From the NCBI GenBank assembly GCA_003024785.1, contig PUQB01000008.1:126868-190867 (forward strand): a stretch of 64,000 bases of DNA, given 5' to 3'. The notes beneath the pieces are model-generated. The model was not told the origin of the DNA. It saw only the letters and a list, made by a program, of their open reading frames with translations, and searched no databases. The first letter of the stretch is position 1; each line of letters opens with the position of its first letter. The position numbers were made by a program, and so were the translations under genes. Shown here piece after piece: positions 38,812 through 51,620 of this stretch. This DNA comes from Selaginella tamariscina (taxonomy: Eukaryota > Streptophyta > Lycopodiopsida > Selaginellales > Selaginellaceae).

Positions 38812-39591
38812 AAAATTACAAAATACCCCTCAAGTTGTCTTACATTGCAAATTTACCCCTGAAGTTTTGAAAACTATATTGTTGCATAACAAATATTTAA
38901 ATAAACTGATACATAAATTCCTTAAATGTTTAATATTAAATTCTAGTTACATTTTAATTATTTGCTAGATCTCTGTATTCATTGTTAATTTTTATTTTAA
39001 AAAAAATAAAAATTCATGTGTTTTAACTTAAGTATATTTAAAACAATATATTCTGAATTTAAAATTTTGCTAAGGTCAAAAATATAATTTTTAAACCTTC
39101 AGATGTATTACATATAAAACCATGTACATATTCATAAATGTTAAATAGATGTTGTATTATTATATACATATAACCACTTGTTTTACATTACCGATTTCTC
39201 TCTCTTCCTCTCTCCCTCTCTCTCTCTATATATATATAGAGACACACACACACACACACATGCACACATATATATGTCTGCGTGTGTGTGTGTGTGTGCA
39301 TATGCATGTATACATATTTTTCTTTTTCTTTTTTCTTGCAGTGGGACTGATGTACTTGGCATTGCCATTCATCAAAAAGCAGGATTTATATGGGAGTTTC
39401 TTCAACTGGATTCCTTTCATTAATTATTATCAGTTTATAATGGTAAGATAGAGTTACTTTAATATAGAAAAGAAACTAATTAGTTTTCTTTAATACAGGG
39501 TTTATTAATTGCTTATCCTTTCATTGCGTCGGTACTGTATAAACATATGCTTTCACAACGGCGAGCAAAGCTTAGTAAAAAGCAGAATTAA
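37829..39591 (+). CDS. Very-long-chain 3-hydroxyacyl-CoA dehydratase, PTPLA/HACD family
   Basis: A membrane enzyme of the ER fatty-acid elongation complex that removes water from 3-hydroxyacyl-CoA. It starts MAMAQTYLAVYNVAQACGW, the typical family N-terminus. Exons: 37829-37884, possibly a 38-bp exon 37953-37990, 38060-38107, 38220-38308, 38397-38440, 38542-38609, 38707-38753, 39342-39442, 39499-39591. Conserved segments are QFAAFLEVLHSLIGLV, LQWGGRFHVITA, AAWSLSEVIRYPQYV (the active-site WS..E.IRY region), LRYTAFIVLYPIGIVAE and a lysine-rich C-terminus (SQRRAKLSKKQN) like an ER-retention signal. The intron after 38609 begins GC, not GT. The segment after ACGW is shorter than usual, so the small second exon is tentative. 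Confidence 0.85.
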
Positions 39592-42500
39592 AGTTAGTAC
39601 TAATAATAATATATACGATGGTATACTATAATAATGAACATAATAATTGATGGTTCCACACATATATTGTGTATACAAGTGCAAAGACATGGCAAATTTT
39701 TTTATATAATATAAGTTGTTCATTTTAAAAAAATTCAAAGCATTAAGGTCTCAGTCTCTTTTAAAACACTTCACTCTCTTTTGAAGTGTTTTAAAACATC
39801 TCAAACATCTAAGTACATATTTATAAAATTAAATCATATATAATAAAATTTCAACAATATATTGTAGGGAAAGCTAACTTTTTAATATTTACAAAATTAT
39901 TCTTATGGTTTTGATAATCCCTGGCATCTCTCACTTTTTTGTAAATTATTTTACTATTTAAAAATTATAAAACTGCAGTTTAAACTTAATATTAATTTAA
40001 GGTTAGGTACAAACAAATTTAAATAAGGAACACTGAAATGAGTGTACTATTTGTGAGAGTTAATTATATTTGGTTTTATATTTAAGTGTAAGTTTCGGCA
40101 GTTATTTATGTTTATGTAGAATTAATATGTAAAAGTATTATTTTATCCCAAAACGCCACAAATTGCAAAGGGCCAATGGATATTGTACTACTTAAGTTAC
40201 CCATAATTTTGATTTTCATCCAATCAAAATGTGATTAAACCCTTAAACTATATATTTAAAGAGTTGTTATTCTCTTTATTATGTTTAAGTACCTTAAATT
40301 TAGGTTAATTTGAACATTAAGTGTTTTATTAATTATAAATAAAAAATTACTTATTGTTATAAGAAAAGTTCATACAATATTTAATTGAATGACACATAAT
40401 CTATTTGAGTAATTCTGATTCAATACGAATTCTCACAAGTTTAATAAAAGTACATAGTGAAATGTGTCATAACAAGGAATGTTATATATTCATATTATTA
40501 TATTTATATTGATATGTGGCAATTAAGACTATGTGTAATGAGTCAAAATATACTTACATGCTTTATGTTAAGCATTTTACATTTAATATTAGATAATTCT
40601 TAAATGTTTAATTGATTGAGATAAAGAATAAATTAATAGTGCTTATGACGAACATTGAGATGATATTGTTATAACTTTTTGAGTGAAAAAAAAAAATATT
40701 ATACTATTATTCATAATTATTATAATAAGGTGTTTCTTGTTATTGAACATATATTCAAAATCATAACAACAACATATGGAACATTTAATTATTACCACTT
40801 CAAACAAGAATATGTTTTAATTTACAAGCTTATAACATGTTCATTCTTCATATTCTAACATATTTCTTATATAAAAGAGAGTAAGTGCAAGTTTATACAT
40901 ATTATTATATCGTCTTTAAACATATTGGGCAATATAAAGGACTTAAGCACAAGGGAAAAAACAAAATATATTACTTTTTTGATCACCTTTTATTTACTTG
41001 GACAATTAAAAAATGACATATTAAGCTAAAAAAGAAAAGAATATTGTTTAATGTTCAAAATGTCATAATGTTAAATATAATTGGAAAAATATGAAATTTA
41101 CTACTGAAAATATAAATGTGTGTTTTTGTGTGTTAATATTATTTATTATGCTAATTAAATACCCTAATATAATATGTTATCGAAGGCATAAATCTTTAAA
41201 ACTCAAACTCCAACAAATTGTGTTTATATATTCATATGTACATAGACAAATATATGAGAGGATAAAATAATAGTTTAATTTATTATAAAAATAATGAAAA
41301 TTATAAAATTATAAATATAGGTTTTACTATATCTTTCTAATCGTACATATTCTTTTAAATGGTTTAAAAATCTAAATAATTGTAAAATGATATATGATTA
41401 AGAGTTTATATTATTAATAATTTATTGATTGTTAATTGAAATTTAATATTTTGTATTATGTGGTATTACAAAAAAATGAAGAAACACCTTTAGAGTCTAA
41501 AGTTAAAATGTTTTAAACCTTATTTAAGAGTTTATATTATATTAAAGATAATAATTATGCTATTGATTGATATCTCAATTTTATTGTAGAAGCATTTATT
41601 AAATTTTAATATTTAATAAAGACAATTTATTGTAAAAATATAATTTAAATTAAAATCTAAGGTATAATGATAACTACAATTTATATTTGATTATAATTAT
41701 AAAATAAAATATGAAAGTACAATAAATATTTTGTTAAAATATTTAAGATGTTTTTACGTTAAAAATTTATTAAAAGTATAATAAGTTGCAATATAAATAA
41801 ATTTTTAAGTGCACAAAGATAACATATTTTAATTTGGGTTAAGTATTGTGGGATTTTTCTTTTCTTAATCAAAAAACTGAAAGCAATTATTATTGTAAGG
41901 AAGTCTTTATATTACTTAATTGAATTCCTTGTTTTTCATTTATTTTTTTCTACTTAAGAAGGGGCTAAAGAAAATAAATAAATATAAGAAAGGTAAAACC
42001 AACTAATGTTTAAATATATTTCTCTTGTATACATATAATATATATATATATAATTGATATGATATGATCATATGCAATTAACATTTTGATCATTTGCAAG
42101 AATAAGTAATTAGTATTGGATGTGTGTTGAAGGTAAAAAGAATGTTTATATGTATGTGTGCATATTCATGTATTTATATATAGAAGGTTATATATGTAAT
42201 ATACAATATACATGTATATGTTGCATATATATGTACATGGTGTATATGTTTTATGATATGGTAACATAAACATTAAGAGATAGAGAGAGAGGAGTGTATA
42301 TTAATGATTTATTTTAATATAATATTGATAAGTGTTTTAATTTTTATTAGTGAATAAGTTGAGGAGTTCTATGTAAAAATAATGGATATAAATTGTGTAA
42401 GACACAAGAACATGATATACTTAATGTGTTAAAGTTAATTACAGATAAATACTTAAATTAAAATTTAAAGCACTAATATATTTTATAAGATGTTTTTATA

Positions 42501-45500
42501 TAAATACATATACAATGGGAATCTAAGGCAATAGCTTCATTGTTTTACCTCAATCTTAAACTCAACAATATAGAAAGTTCATATGAAGATCTTACTAAGA
42601 ATAATAAAAGTAGGAATATGATTACATATATGCATATACACATGCATAGCTTAAATATCTTTCTATGTATATGGAGAAAGAGAGTGTACATAGATATATA
42701 TATATACAATGAGAAAGAAGGATTGATGACTGTATATATGAGAGTATGTCTATATATGCATATACACTTAAATATCTCTATAAGTATACAATGAGAAAGA
42801 GAGAGATCAACTAGTTTAGAGGGTGAGTGTATGTGACTACATCAATATATGCATATACATAATTTAAATCTCTATATATATTGGAGAGAGAGAGATTAAT
42901 GAATTTAAGGGGTGAGTGTATTTGACTACATTTATACATGTATATACACATATATGTATACATAATTTAAATATATATGTATATGTATACAAAGAGAGAG
43001 ATAATAAGTTTGAGGGGTACATACATATGTATACACAACTTAACTATTTTATATGTATACATGGAGTTTGGGAAGTGTGTATGTATGTATATGTATATGT
43101 ATTATTTATTTATTTATGTACATGTTAGCTTAAGGTCTTGAAATTAAAAGTAATACATACAAATATCAAAATAAATAACATACTATTGGATACACATTGA
43201 AATGCCAAATTTTTAGTTTTCGGCCTTGCAAAATCATGATTATATTAAAAACTATGTAGAAATTCAATGGATTAACCATATTAATTAAGCAAATCATATA
43301 CATTATAAAATATGTTATATTTGTATGGAAATTATATAAAAAAGTCACCTTCTAAACCACTTAATAAATTATTATTTGGAACCGATAAAAAACCATGTCA
43401 CATTCATAAGGATTTAAAATCAACTTAATTTTTCATATAATTAATCTTAAGTTTAAATACAATTTTTTAATATTTTTTCGTGTTATGCAAGAAACTTAAA
43501 TGTATTACTGTAAACACTGGTTTAGAAAATTAAAAAACAACTAAAATCCTTTGCTAAGACATCTCACAATTGCATTAATTCCAACACTCTTACACATTCC
43601 TACCTGTCAGTCCAGGCCTACCACAGGTCATCCAACCACACATCCCAACCGTTAAATTTATTTATTATTTTAAGTGCTAATTTATGTTATAAACCAATTT
43701 ATGAATTAACATTCATTAAAAAAAAAATTTAATTGTACAAGTGTTTATCCAGGACGAGATTTTGCGACAGTGCAGGTACATTGGTTGGTGTGATTTAAAA
43801 GTCAAACTCTTTTAATTAGGGGAATCGAACATTTGAAGGCTAAAGTGTTTAGTGAGAATTTAAATAAAAGACAGTGTTAAAGATTTTATAAGAAAACATT
43901 AAATGAACATAAAGAAAAAATATCATAAACTTAAATCAAAATCAAACATTTTATAACACTTTGTCAATACATAACATTGTTCTATCAAAAACAAAATAGA
44001 CAATAGTTTCATATGTAAATTTGGTTTGCAATATCTTAAGTGCTATTAAATCTTTAAAATATTCAAGATGTTATAATGTAAAGAATGCAACAATATTTAA
44101 TGATATTAAAACTTCATAAAAACATATTACTATGATGTACACAAACTCTCATTCATTATAAATAAAGCTTGAACATGTTATCAGTGTACTTAGAGATAAA
44201 TAATTATGTACATTATATAATTTTTAATAAATGGATAATAAATCACATGTTATTTAAAGATATTTAATTTATATAAATGAACTGTGAAGATTTGTAAAAT
44301 GCATGCACACACATGCATCTTCATCATCTTCACTTAACATTACATTAACAATAAAAAATTGTTTATATAGAAAATTTTACAAGTATTTTATCAGTTTTTA
44401 TTTAAAATATTTGAAAAAAAGAAGAGATTATAATAAGGGCAAACACATCAATATAATTTAATATTAAATATAGGTTCTTCTCTTATGAAGAAGGTTTTTT
44501 TAATCTCAATATAAGACATAAATCATTTCTTGTAAAAAGTTTGATAAATTTTGTCTGTAGTTTACAATGTAATTTTTTATTTATTATTTATTATGGTATA
44601 ATAAATTACTCTGTTTGATGAGTTACTAGTTTAGAATAAACATTAAATTAAATTAAATTAAATTATGTTTTCTTGATTTAAATAAAAAAGAATATATTGT
44701 AAAAAACTATACTTTATAATGGTATTAAAATTTAAAATATCATTTAAAAAATCTATACATAACAAGAATTTAAATATTGAACTATGTTAACATTTTTGTT
44801 TTGTTACAATTTTTTAAACATCTTAATAAAACATTTTATCTTTTATATAACTTAGAGGTTTTAAAATAATATGTGATATATGTCACGGTTCTTATTTAGT
44901 TGAATCTCTCAAGTAAATCATAATAGTCAATATTATAGAGATAATACTCTTATACTTAGCACACACTAAACAATTTCTTAAAAGAAGTTAAAACTTGGTA
45001 ATGAAATATTAAAAAAGAAAGATATAAGACTTTTATATTTAGTCTAAATTCAATTCCATTTAAAATAAATTTGTATAATTTGTACACTAAGTGAACGGGT
45101 TAATCATTACCTTTTTATATACATGTGAATAATCATGTATTTTTAAGATTGCATTTGAATCGATTAACATGCTGATATAAAAAGATTTATGTAATTCAAG
45201 TCTTGATCATCTCTGAAATAATTGCATATTTATTAAAAATGATTAATTAAAGAATGTGTTAATAACAATTATTAAGTTCGTGGATAAGAACATCTATTAT
45301 TTAAAAAAAAGATACGAGGAAGAAGTTTCTTTAGAACATATTTATAAAGCTTGATATGCATAAAAAATGACATTAATACTTTTTTATTGGATAGTGTATA
45401 TTAATTAATAGCTGAAAAAATAATGGTATATTTGAGAGTGCAAATCTATTATTATTTTTTTACATGTAATGGAGTACATGTATTACATGGTGTAGCCGAC

Positions 45501-47208
45501 TAAACATATTCAAAAGTAGGACACATCGATATAGTTGATGTTGTAAGGAAAAGGTAAAAGGGAAATACCCGATATCAAACTCAAATATTAAATTATAGTG
45601 CTTTTTAATTGTGATTAATTTGCTACTTAATTTATATTAAAAACTATATTAATTATAAATATAAAACTCAATTTTTAATTAAAACCAATTTTTTGTACTT
45701 AAACAAATTTCTAAAAACAAACTGTACTATTTAAAACCATATTGTGAAGTTCAAATCATAATTTTTACCATATCTACTATTATAAAAATCATAATTGTAA
45801 TCATATTTATAGTTCTAGTGTTATAATAACAACATTTAGGTTTTCCTTGTAATGTTTGATAATGAAATTAATATTAAATTCTTAATTTTACTCCAGTTTT
45901 CATTCATCAAAACATTACCACATCATAACAGAAACATTATTCAATGCATAAAAATAGTTTTAAGTTACTGAAAGTTTACACAATTACTTTATGTTTCACT
46001 TGCTGGAAAGTCCACACCGAAATACTTGTAAACATTAACTTGATAAAGGTACTTACTTGATAAAACATGTTTACACACATACATTAGGTTCTTGAACTTG
46101 TGTAAATTAAAATCCTCTCTAAATTAAGTAAAAATCGTAGTCCCAACTCAGCCCCCATACTTAAATTAAAACCCTTTGAAATTTAAAAATTGATCAGTCG
46201 TGATGATTTTCTAAAATAAATCGTAAAGAAAATATTAAACACAAGGAAAGATGAACAAGGGAGTATGGGGAAGAAAGGAAAGTTCCTTTTATATGGTGAG
46301 GTTTGTTTTGTTGGGGGTCACCAGAGCCCAGCTTATCTAATACACTAACACTTGGGGGAGAACTGATACGCGGCTAATGATAGATACAGTTTGTACAGTA
46401 AATACAGAATATGTTACTGTATTTTGCCCTTTCTTATTTAAAACCTTACTTAAGGTAATTACGGTAAATATGTAGGTTACTTTACATCTCTCTACTTAAA
46501 ATATTTAATTTAGACAAGTTCTACTTATGAAACCTCCACGTGGATAAGAACTTGTCCCAACTGAATCGATCGACAACCATGTCTGTTTAGGAGTATGTGA
46601 ACCTTATAATTTTAAATATAGATAAAACAAAAATAACCTATTAAACTCTAGGACAAACTAGGTTCATATGTAAGGATTAAGAAGTCTTAAAGAGTAAGTC
46701 CATTAGACGGTTCCTTCATTTATAATTATGTATTCTTACATGTTATAACATCATGTAGCTGTGTGTATGTGAAGGAGAGAGAAAGTGAGGGGGTTGAGTC
46801 CAAGGTAGTATTTTTAAGTGTTCTTAATATTACGTGTGTGTGTAAGTTATTTAAGTACATATCATAATATACACATTTTAAAAAAAGTAATTAGTTGTTT
46901 TTAAATTTATTATTATATGCTATGAATATCTTAAGAATAAAATATACATAAAAGTAATTAATTAATTTTTAAATCTCCCTTATGTATGTTAGTTAATAAA
47001 TTGAACATCGTAAAAATACATTTCAAAATAAAATTAATTAATTAACTTTTAAATTTATCCTTAAGGATTATCTAAATCCTAATATAGAATCAAGTCCTAA
47101 TATAGAATTAAGGACTATCTTTTGGAGTTAAGGGCTGTCCTTAAGTCCTAATATATAAAGTAAGTAAGAAATAGATCTTTTAAGGTCTGTGAAAAGGTTT
47201 AAGAAAAG
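39592..47208. other. 7.6-kb gene desert, very AT-rich
   Basis: No protein domain, tRNA or LTR was recognised. A/T content is extreme, with stop codons in every frame. The only structure seen is a set of diverged tandem repeats at about 42590-43100. Slightly less AT-rich sequence with GA-rich words near 46250-46380 and 46770-46810 may be the distal promoter of the Dof-like gene. Confidence 0.6.
42590..43100. repeat. Diverged tandem repeats of ~110-140 bp
   Basis: At least four copies share the order tatgcatatacaca, taatttaaatatct, tatatggagaaagagag, a gttt(g)aggggtgagtg word and tgactacat. Copies start at about 42620, 42730, 42845, 42945 and 43025. They look like a decayed minisatellite. Confidence 0.65.
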
Positions 47209-47874
47209 ATGGCGGATTCTTCGGACTGGGAGACGATGTTAGACAATTTCAGTAGTTACGATACTGGGCGATTCGACAATGGTTTAATGGCACCTGATCT
47301 ATCTTTCAATGGTAACGATTATACTGGTTTTTTTCCTGCAATAGAAGTCTCCGGTAAGAAAAAGACAAAAAAGCTGCAAATTCGTGTTCGAGATGAGTTA
47401 TTTTCAGTATTACCCTTTGAGGAGATGGATAATGATAATCTATTTGCTAATGAAGCTTATGAAGGTCAAGTTGTTAAGGTTGAAGTTCCTGATACAAGTG
47501 CAAAAGGTCAAGTTAAGGTTCCTGATATATCTGACTACTTGACTACTCTTGAACAACTTCATATCGATCCGGAGAATTCTGCAAAACGAACAAGAAAAAG
47601 AAGATCAACCAGGTTAACTCCTGAACACCAAGCACTGTTGGATCGAGTAAGGGCATTGTTGCCAAAGCAAACCACTTGCCCTTTTTGTAAGGAAAAGAAG
47701 TATACTAGATTCTATGATTTCAATAACTTCGTGCATACTCAGCCAAGGTACTTGTGCAAGAGGTGTAATAGAAGGTTTACTTATGGTAGAAGGCCAAGAC
47801 CTAGAAGACCCAATGGACAGCGAAAACCTAAGGTGGCGGCTCTGAAGAAGACAATAAATAGCCTAAGGTTCTGA
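47209..47874 (+). CDS. Divergent Dof-like zinc-finger protein, intronless
   Basis: An uninterrupted 221-codon frame, ATG at 47209 and TGA at 47872. Residues about 156-190 hold a C4 zinc finger whose core FNNFVHTQPRYLCKRCNRRFT strongly recalls the plant Dof domain (canonical YNNYNLSQPRYFCK.C.R.WT). Spacing is CX2CX22CX2C, one residue longer than Dof CX2CX21CX2C, and the conserved Trp is Phe here. A basic tail (RRPRPRRPNGQRKPK) follows, and a basic patch (KRTRKRRSTR) precedes the finger. The acidic N-terminal half may be an activation region; it contains a repeated VKVEVPDTS/VKVPDIS motif. A nuclear DNA-binding role is likely. A transposase-type zinc ribbon is the alternative. No frame damage. 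Confidence 0.65.
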   Translation: MADSSDWETMLDNFSSYDTGRFDNGLMAPDLSFNGNDYTGFFPAIEVSGKKKTKKLQIRVRDELFSVLPFEEMDNDNLFANEAYEGQVVKVEVPDTSAKGQVKVPDISDYLTTLEQLHIDPENSAKRTRKRRSTRLTPEHQALLDRVRALLPKQTTCPFCKEKKYTRFYDFNNFVHTQPRYLCKRCNRRFTYGRRPRPRRPNGQRKPKVAALKKTINSLRF

Positions 47875-48005
47875 AGAGACTTTTGTATTTATTTTTTCGA
47901 AATATAAATTATTTATTTTTATTAAATTTAATTTAGATATGTTTAAAAAATAGTTTCTTTTATTAATTATTTAATTAAGATATGTTTTAAGCTTTCAAAT
48001 GTGTT
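47875..48005. terminator. Short convergent 3' region
   Basis: Only about 130 bp of AT-rich sequence separate the stop codons of the Dof-like gene (+) and the aspartic protease gene (-). It must serve as 3' UTR/polyadenylation region for both. Confidence 0.4.
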
Positions 48006-49478
48006 TCAAGCTTGATGCTCACACTGAGAAGGTGCCCAGCCAATCCTCTCATTCTCATATATCATATACCACATGGAAATTCTGCTGCATCAAATTCCCG
48101 AATATACCAATATCCATGTTGGAGCTTGCCATAGCGAGACAAATATACGTCCCTGCATTGTCCACTTGAATGAAGTAATTCTCCACAGGCAGCTCGAAAT
48201 CAGCACCGTCGAAATGGAAAACCACGGACGGTATCTGCTGTTTGTACGACTTAACACCGGATATATCGTAGCAAAGATCGAGCCCCAGCGAGGATCCGTC
48301 AACAGTCGGAAAGCTTAACCGCGACTTAAGCGCATCAACGATCTTCTTGTAAGCGTCGTCCTGAATAAGCGTCAGTGTCGTACCGGAATCAAATATTATA
48401 CCGCCGGTACCGTCCGATTTCAAATCAAAAGATCCCTTTGGAATATTCAATGCTCTCCACCAATACTTACATCCTTGAGACTCACATAGTAGAAAGTGGG
48501 TATCTTGGGGTTGTGTACCATCTTTGTGTACTTCATCCGGCCCGAGGTCTTCAGTGCCAATCCCCGAAAAACATGGTACTTGTCTTGCTTGGGGCATCTA
48601 ACCACGGTACTAGGCAGTAAGAAAACTTGTGGTCGAATACAGTTCCGAGTTGAGAAACAAACGATAGATCCCCACGCCCCAATCCAATGAGCCCCGAAGC
48701 GTCGTTGTATTTCCCCTGGTTCAGGTGCCCACACCCAAATACAACACCTTTAACTTTCACCGTATCTGTACGTACAAATCACTAAGAGACGTGTGCATAG
48801 AGAGAGCAGTTGTTACCTCCGTCCGTCGTGGTCAGGGTCACGGTTTCAGTACTTAGTGTTCCACGCGTACCTGAGCCATCCCCATATCCATACGTGTACT
48901 CGCACGTCTGAGATATACAGCTTTTCTAGGAAGCGCCTTGCACATTGAGTTGCCACATGTGAGTTCCTGGTAGGTGGATGATTGCTTGGGGTCGAACACG
49001 GGGTCGTCCTGCTTGAAGCACACCTGACACGGCTTGCACTGGATCCATATTAGGTCACTACCTGGAATAATCTCTCAGTATCTCATGCACACCACGCGTA
49101 CAGACACGTACCAGTGTCAGCGATGACCGAGTATGTCTGTGGTGGAGTCCCTATGGTGACAGTTGTGACGTAGTCTCCACCGCCGGACGCGAGTGGGCTG
49201 TCGTAGTCGGTACCGACTGCCGGATTCTCGATAACCATTGAGTCGTGGTGACCAGTACCGAGGGCTCTAACCATCTTGTTTGCCCGTAGGCTGCTCGTCT
49301 TCACCATGCATGACACACGGTTGAGCACGTGGTCGTCGTGGGCGTTGCCGGAACAGGAAGCATTTCGAATGGTGAGCTTCATCTTCAGACCGGTCGATAT
49401 CTTCAGTTGGTTATGCCCAGAAGCGATCGAAAACAGTACGCCTGTTACAACAGCAGCGAAGAACACAGACATACCCAT
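48006..49478 (-). pseudogene. Nepenthesin-like aspartic protease, several frame breaks
   Basis: A plant A1-family aspartic protease (secreted type). From ATG at 49478: a hydrophobic signal peptide (VFFAAVVTGVLFSIASG), a prosegment, then VTTVTIGTPPQTYSVIADTG (first catalytic DTG, split by an intron) with DLIWIQCKPCQVCF in the next exon (Cys-rich nepenthesin insert), TCEYTYGYGDGSGT, GVVFGCGHLNQG, GLIGLGRGDLSFVSQLG, then GGIIFDSGTTLTLIQDDAY (second catalytic Asp) and an FGNLMQQNFHVVYDI motif near the end. Frame breaks lie near 48922 (A-run), 48559 (TT), 48455 and 48060. The first three are each fixed by one extra base; the last is an AT-repeat slip. Either a pseudogene or poor consensus sequence. 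The expected stop of the family frame is at 48006-48008. Confidence 0.8.
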
Positions 49479-50135
49479 ATCTTATCAACTACTTCGATAT
49501 AGATATATATATTTACTTGTTTGAGAAGATAACCAGGAAGTGAAAAGAGTGAACAAGGAAACAGATGAGCATGAGAGGGGGAAACATTTTGTGGCGAAGA
49601 GGACTGCATTGCAGAAATATATATATATAATATATATATGAGATTTGAATTTTCTAAGATGCGTGAAGTTTGCTTGGCTTGTAGAAGAGTTTAAAATGGG
49701 AGTTGGTGAGTAGTGTACATAGCAACCGCAACTGGCTGTGGTGCGGGCCATAACTTTTCAACATATGCACGCAACGTGCGTGCGTGTGCTGATGTATACG
49801 TCGCGTGTAATCGATCCCATAGTGATTATAAACCAGTAAAACAGCAACAGTTTCATACTTTTTGTGAAGTTATATATATAGTAATATCTTCGCTTTTAAA
49901 GGTGTTTAATTCTATATTGAATGATAAATGTTTATTTAAAAAAAAATTTAAAGATGAAAATCAGTTCCTGTATGATCTTATAGATTCGCACGTCATATGG
50001 TTTTAAAATTTAAATATAACACCATATGGAAGTGTTCAACGTGTATACACACAAGCGTATACTATATTAGAGTATAGAATATACACGCCATCAAACTAAA
50101 CTGATTAATATAGTTTTGATTATACAAATCGACTA
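49479..50135. promoter_or_regulatory. Region upstream of the aspartic protease, downstream of RPB7
   Basis: About 650 bp. The part next to 49479 is the leader/promoter of the minus-strand protease gene, with a TATA-like run of (AT) near 49617-49638. The part next to 50135 is the 3' UTR of RPB7. No other gene seen. Confidence 0.45.
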
Positions 50136-51620
50136 CTAAGATCCAGTAGGATCGCCTATAAGGCCCAAGAAGTCGTCTTTGATTGTGCCAATGCAGAACT
50201 GGAAAAATATCATAGTTAGTTCACATGGAATCCCCTTAATAAATGATTAACACCCATGAACACCCTTAAAACCCACTACTTAAAATGTGACTTACGATCT
50301 CTGTTGCATCCACACGAGTGCCGACAATCTTTAGTCTTACTTCACTGTCTTTTTGGATCCGGACCTGTAAAAGCAAGTTAGTATACATACACGTGTGTGT
50401 GGTTGTATTCAGCTAATAATAATGAACACACACACACACACACACACTGCTACATACCTAATCAAAAGATCACTATAAAAGAAAACAAAGTTCTTACCGA
50501 GCTATCTGCTGTTTCGTAACAGGGGATATCTCCAGCTTGATAAGACATATCGTCTGGTATAAGCTGAAAATACATTGGTGTTAGTCTCTCTCTCTGTGTG
50601 CATCTATGTGTATATAGAGATGTGTGCACGTGATGTATGCATGTAAAACGACAGAAAGCGTACGTGATTAGAAACGAATATCTGTACTGGACCAGCTTCT
50701 GCGAAAAATCCCATCTGTAGAATATATAAACAAAAATAAGTATCTTAATGATATACAGATATACATGTATTGTGCTTGTATGTACACACCTTCATATACA
50801 GACTTTTAAAAAGAACAAACAAATACACACGCACACACACACCTTGTTGACGAGTGTGACAACGCCTTCAAGTATCTCTCCTTTGAATGGGCGGAAAACA
50901 ACACAGTGATAACGGATAGGGAATGTGACGTACCCTGTGCCATCCCGAATTAACCCCTTACCCACATTATCCACACCAGTCACGGCAACAAAAAGCCGTG
51001 CCTTCCACTGCATAAATACGCATTCTTCTTACTTAACGAAATATAATGTATAAGTGATAAGTAATATACAAACCTTGTATACAGAATACAAACCATGACA
51101 AGGGATGTTCTAGTATATTTGACAGAGACTAAAACAGACTACAGAACAACAATGCTAAGTAAATACTACAGTATACTCCGATTGATTAATATACTACTGC
51201 ATACTCGTATACAGATATTAATTAACATGGTTAATGCATATGTAAATGGGTTTTTAGTGCATGCCGATAGGATGAGAATTTTTTTATTTTTTATTTATAA
51301 AAGGAATTTTAAAAAAAAATGTTGGCTTAATTTTGTGTTTTGGTAGATATTTGTTTTAAATATCGGGGGACATTTACGTGTATAAGAAATTGAAGGGAAA
51401 TTAACCTTAAATATATGCTAAATTATATGTAAAAGCTCAACACTAAAAATTTAGTGGGTTTTCTTATTAGATAATATATTGACAAAATATATATGTAATA
51501 TATACCTGCAGGTGCCCTCTACATCATGAATTAACTTCTCGACCAATTTGTCGCGCAATTGGGGACCGAAGAATCGAGGTGCAATTGGAGATTGCGCTCG
51601 AGCTTAATGTGGAAGAACAT
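50136..51620 (-). CDS. NRPB7: DNA-directed RNA polymerase II subunit RPB7
   Basis: Six exons on the minus strand: 51620-51506, 51007-50843, 50714-50664, 50563-50498, 50364-50296, 50198-50136. Rpb7 pairs with Rpb4 as the stalk of RNA polymerase II; it has an N-terminal RNP-like domain and a C-terminal S1/OB fold. Diagnostic stretches are MFFHIKLERNLQLH, VAVTGVDNVGKGLIRDGTG, YHCVVFRPFKGEILEGVV, MGFFAEAGPVQIFVSNH, LIPDDMSYQAGDIPCYE, VRLRIVGTRVDATEIFCIG and a KDDFLGLIGDPTGS end. Length fits the family (about 176 residues). Two frame breaks are present: a CC run at 51578-51579 in exon 1 and an A5 run (plus strand) at 50990-50994 in exon 2; one extra base in each restores the family reading. Since the gene is essential, these look like sequence errors. 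Confidence 0.9.

Noticed and set aside
42540-43130. Small open frames in the gene desert (70-84 codons)
   Set aside because: They consist of low-complexity Ile/Tyr/Met text from TATATA repeats with no conserved motif.
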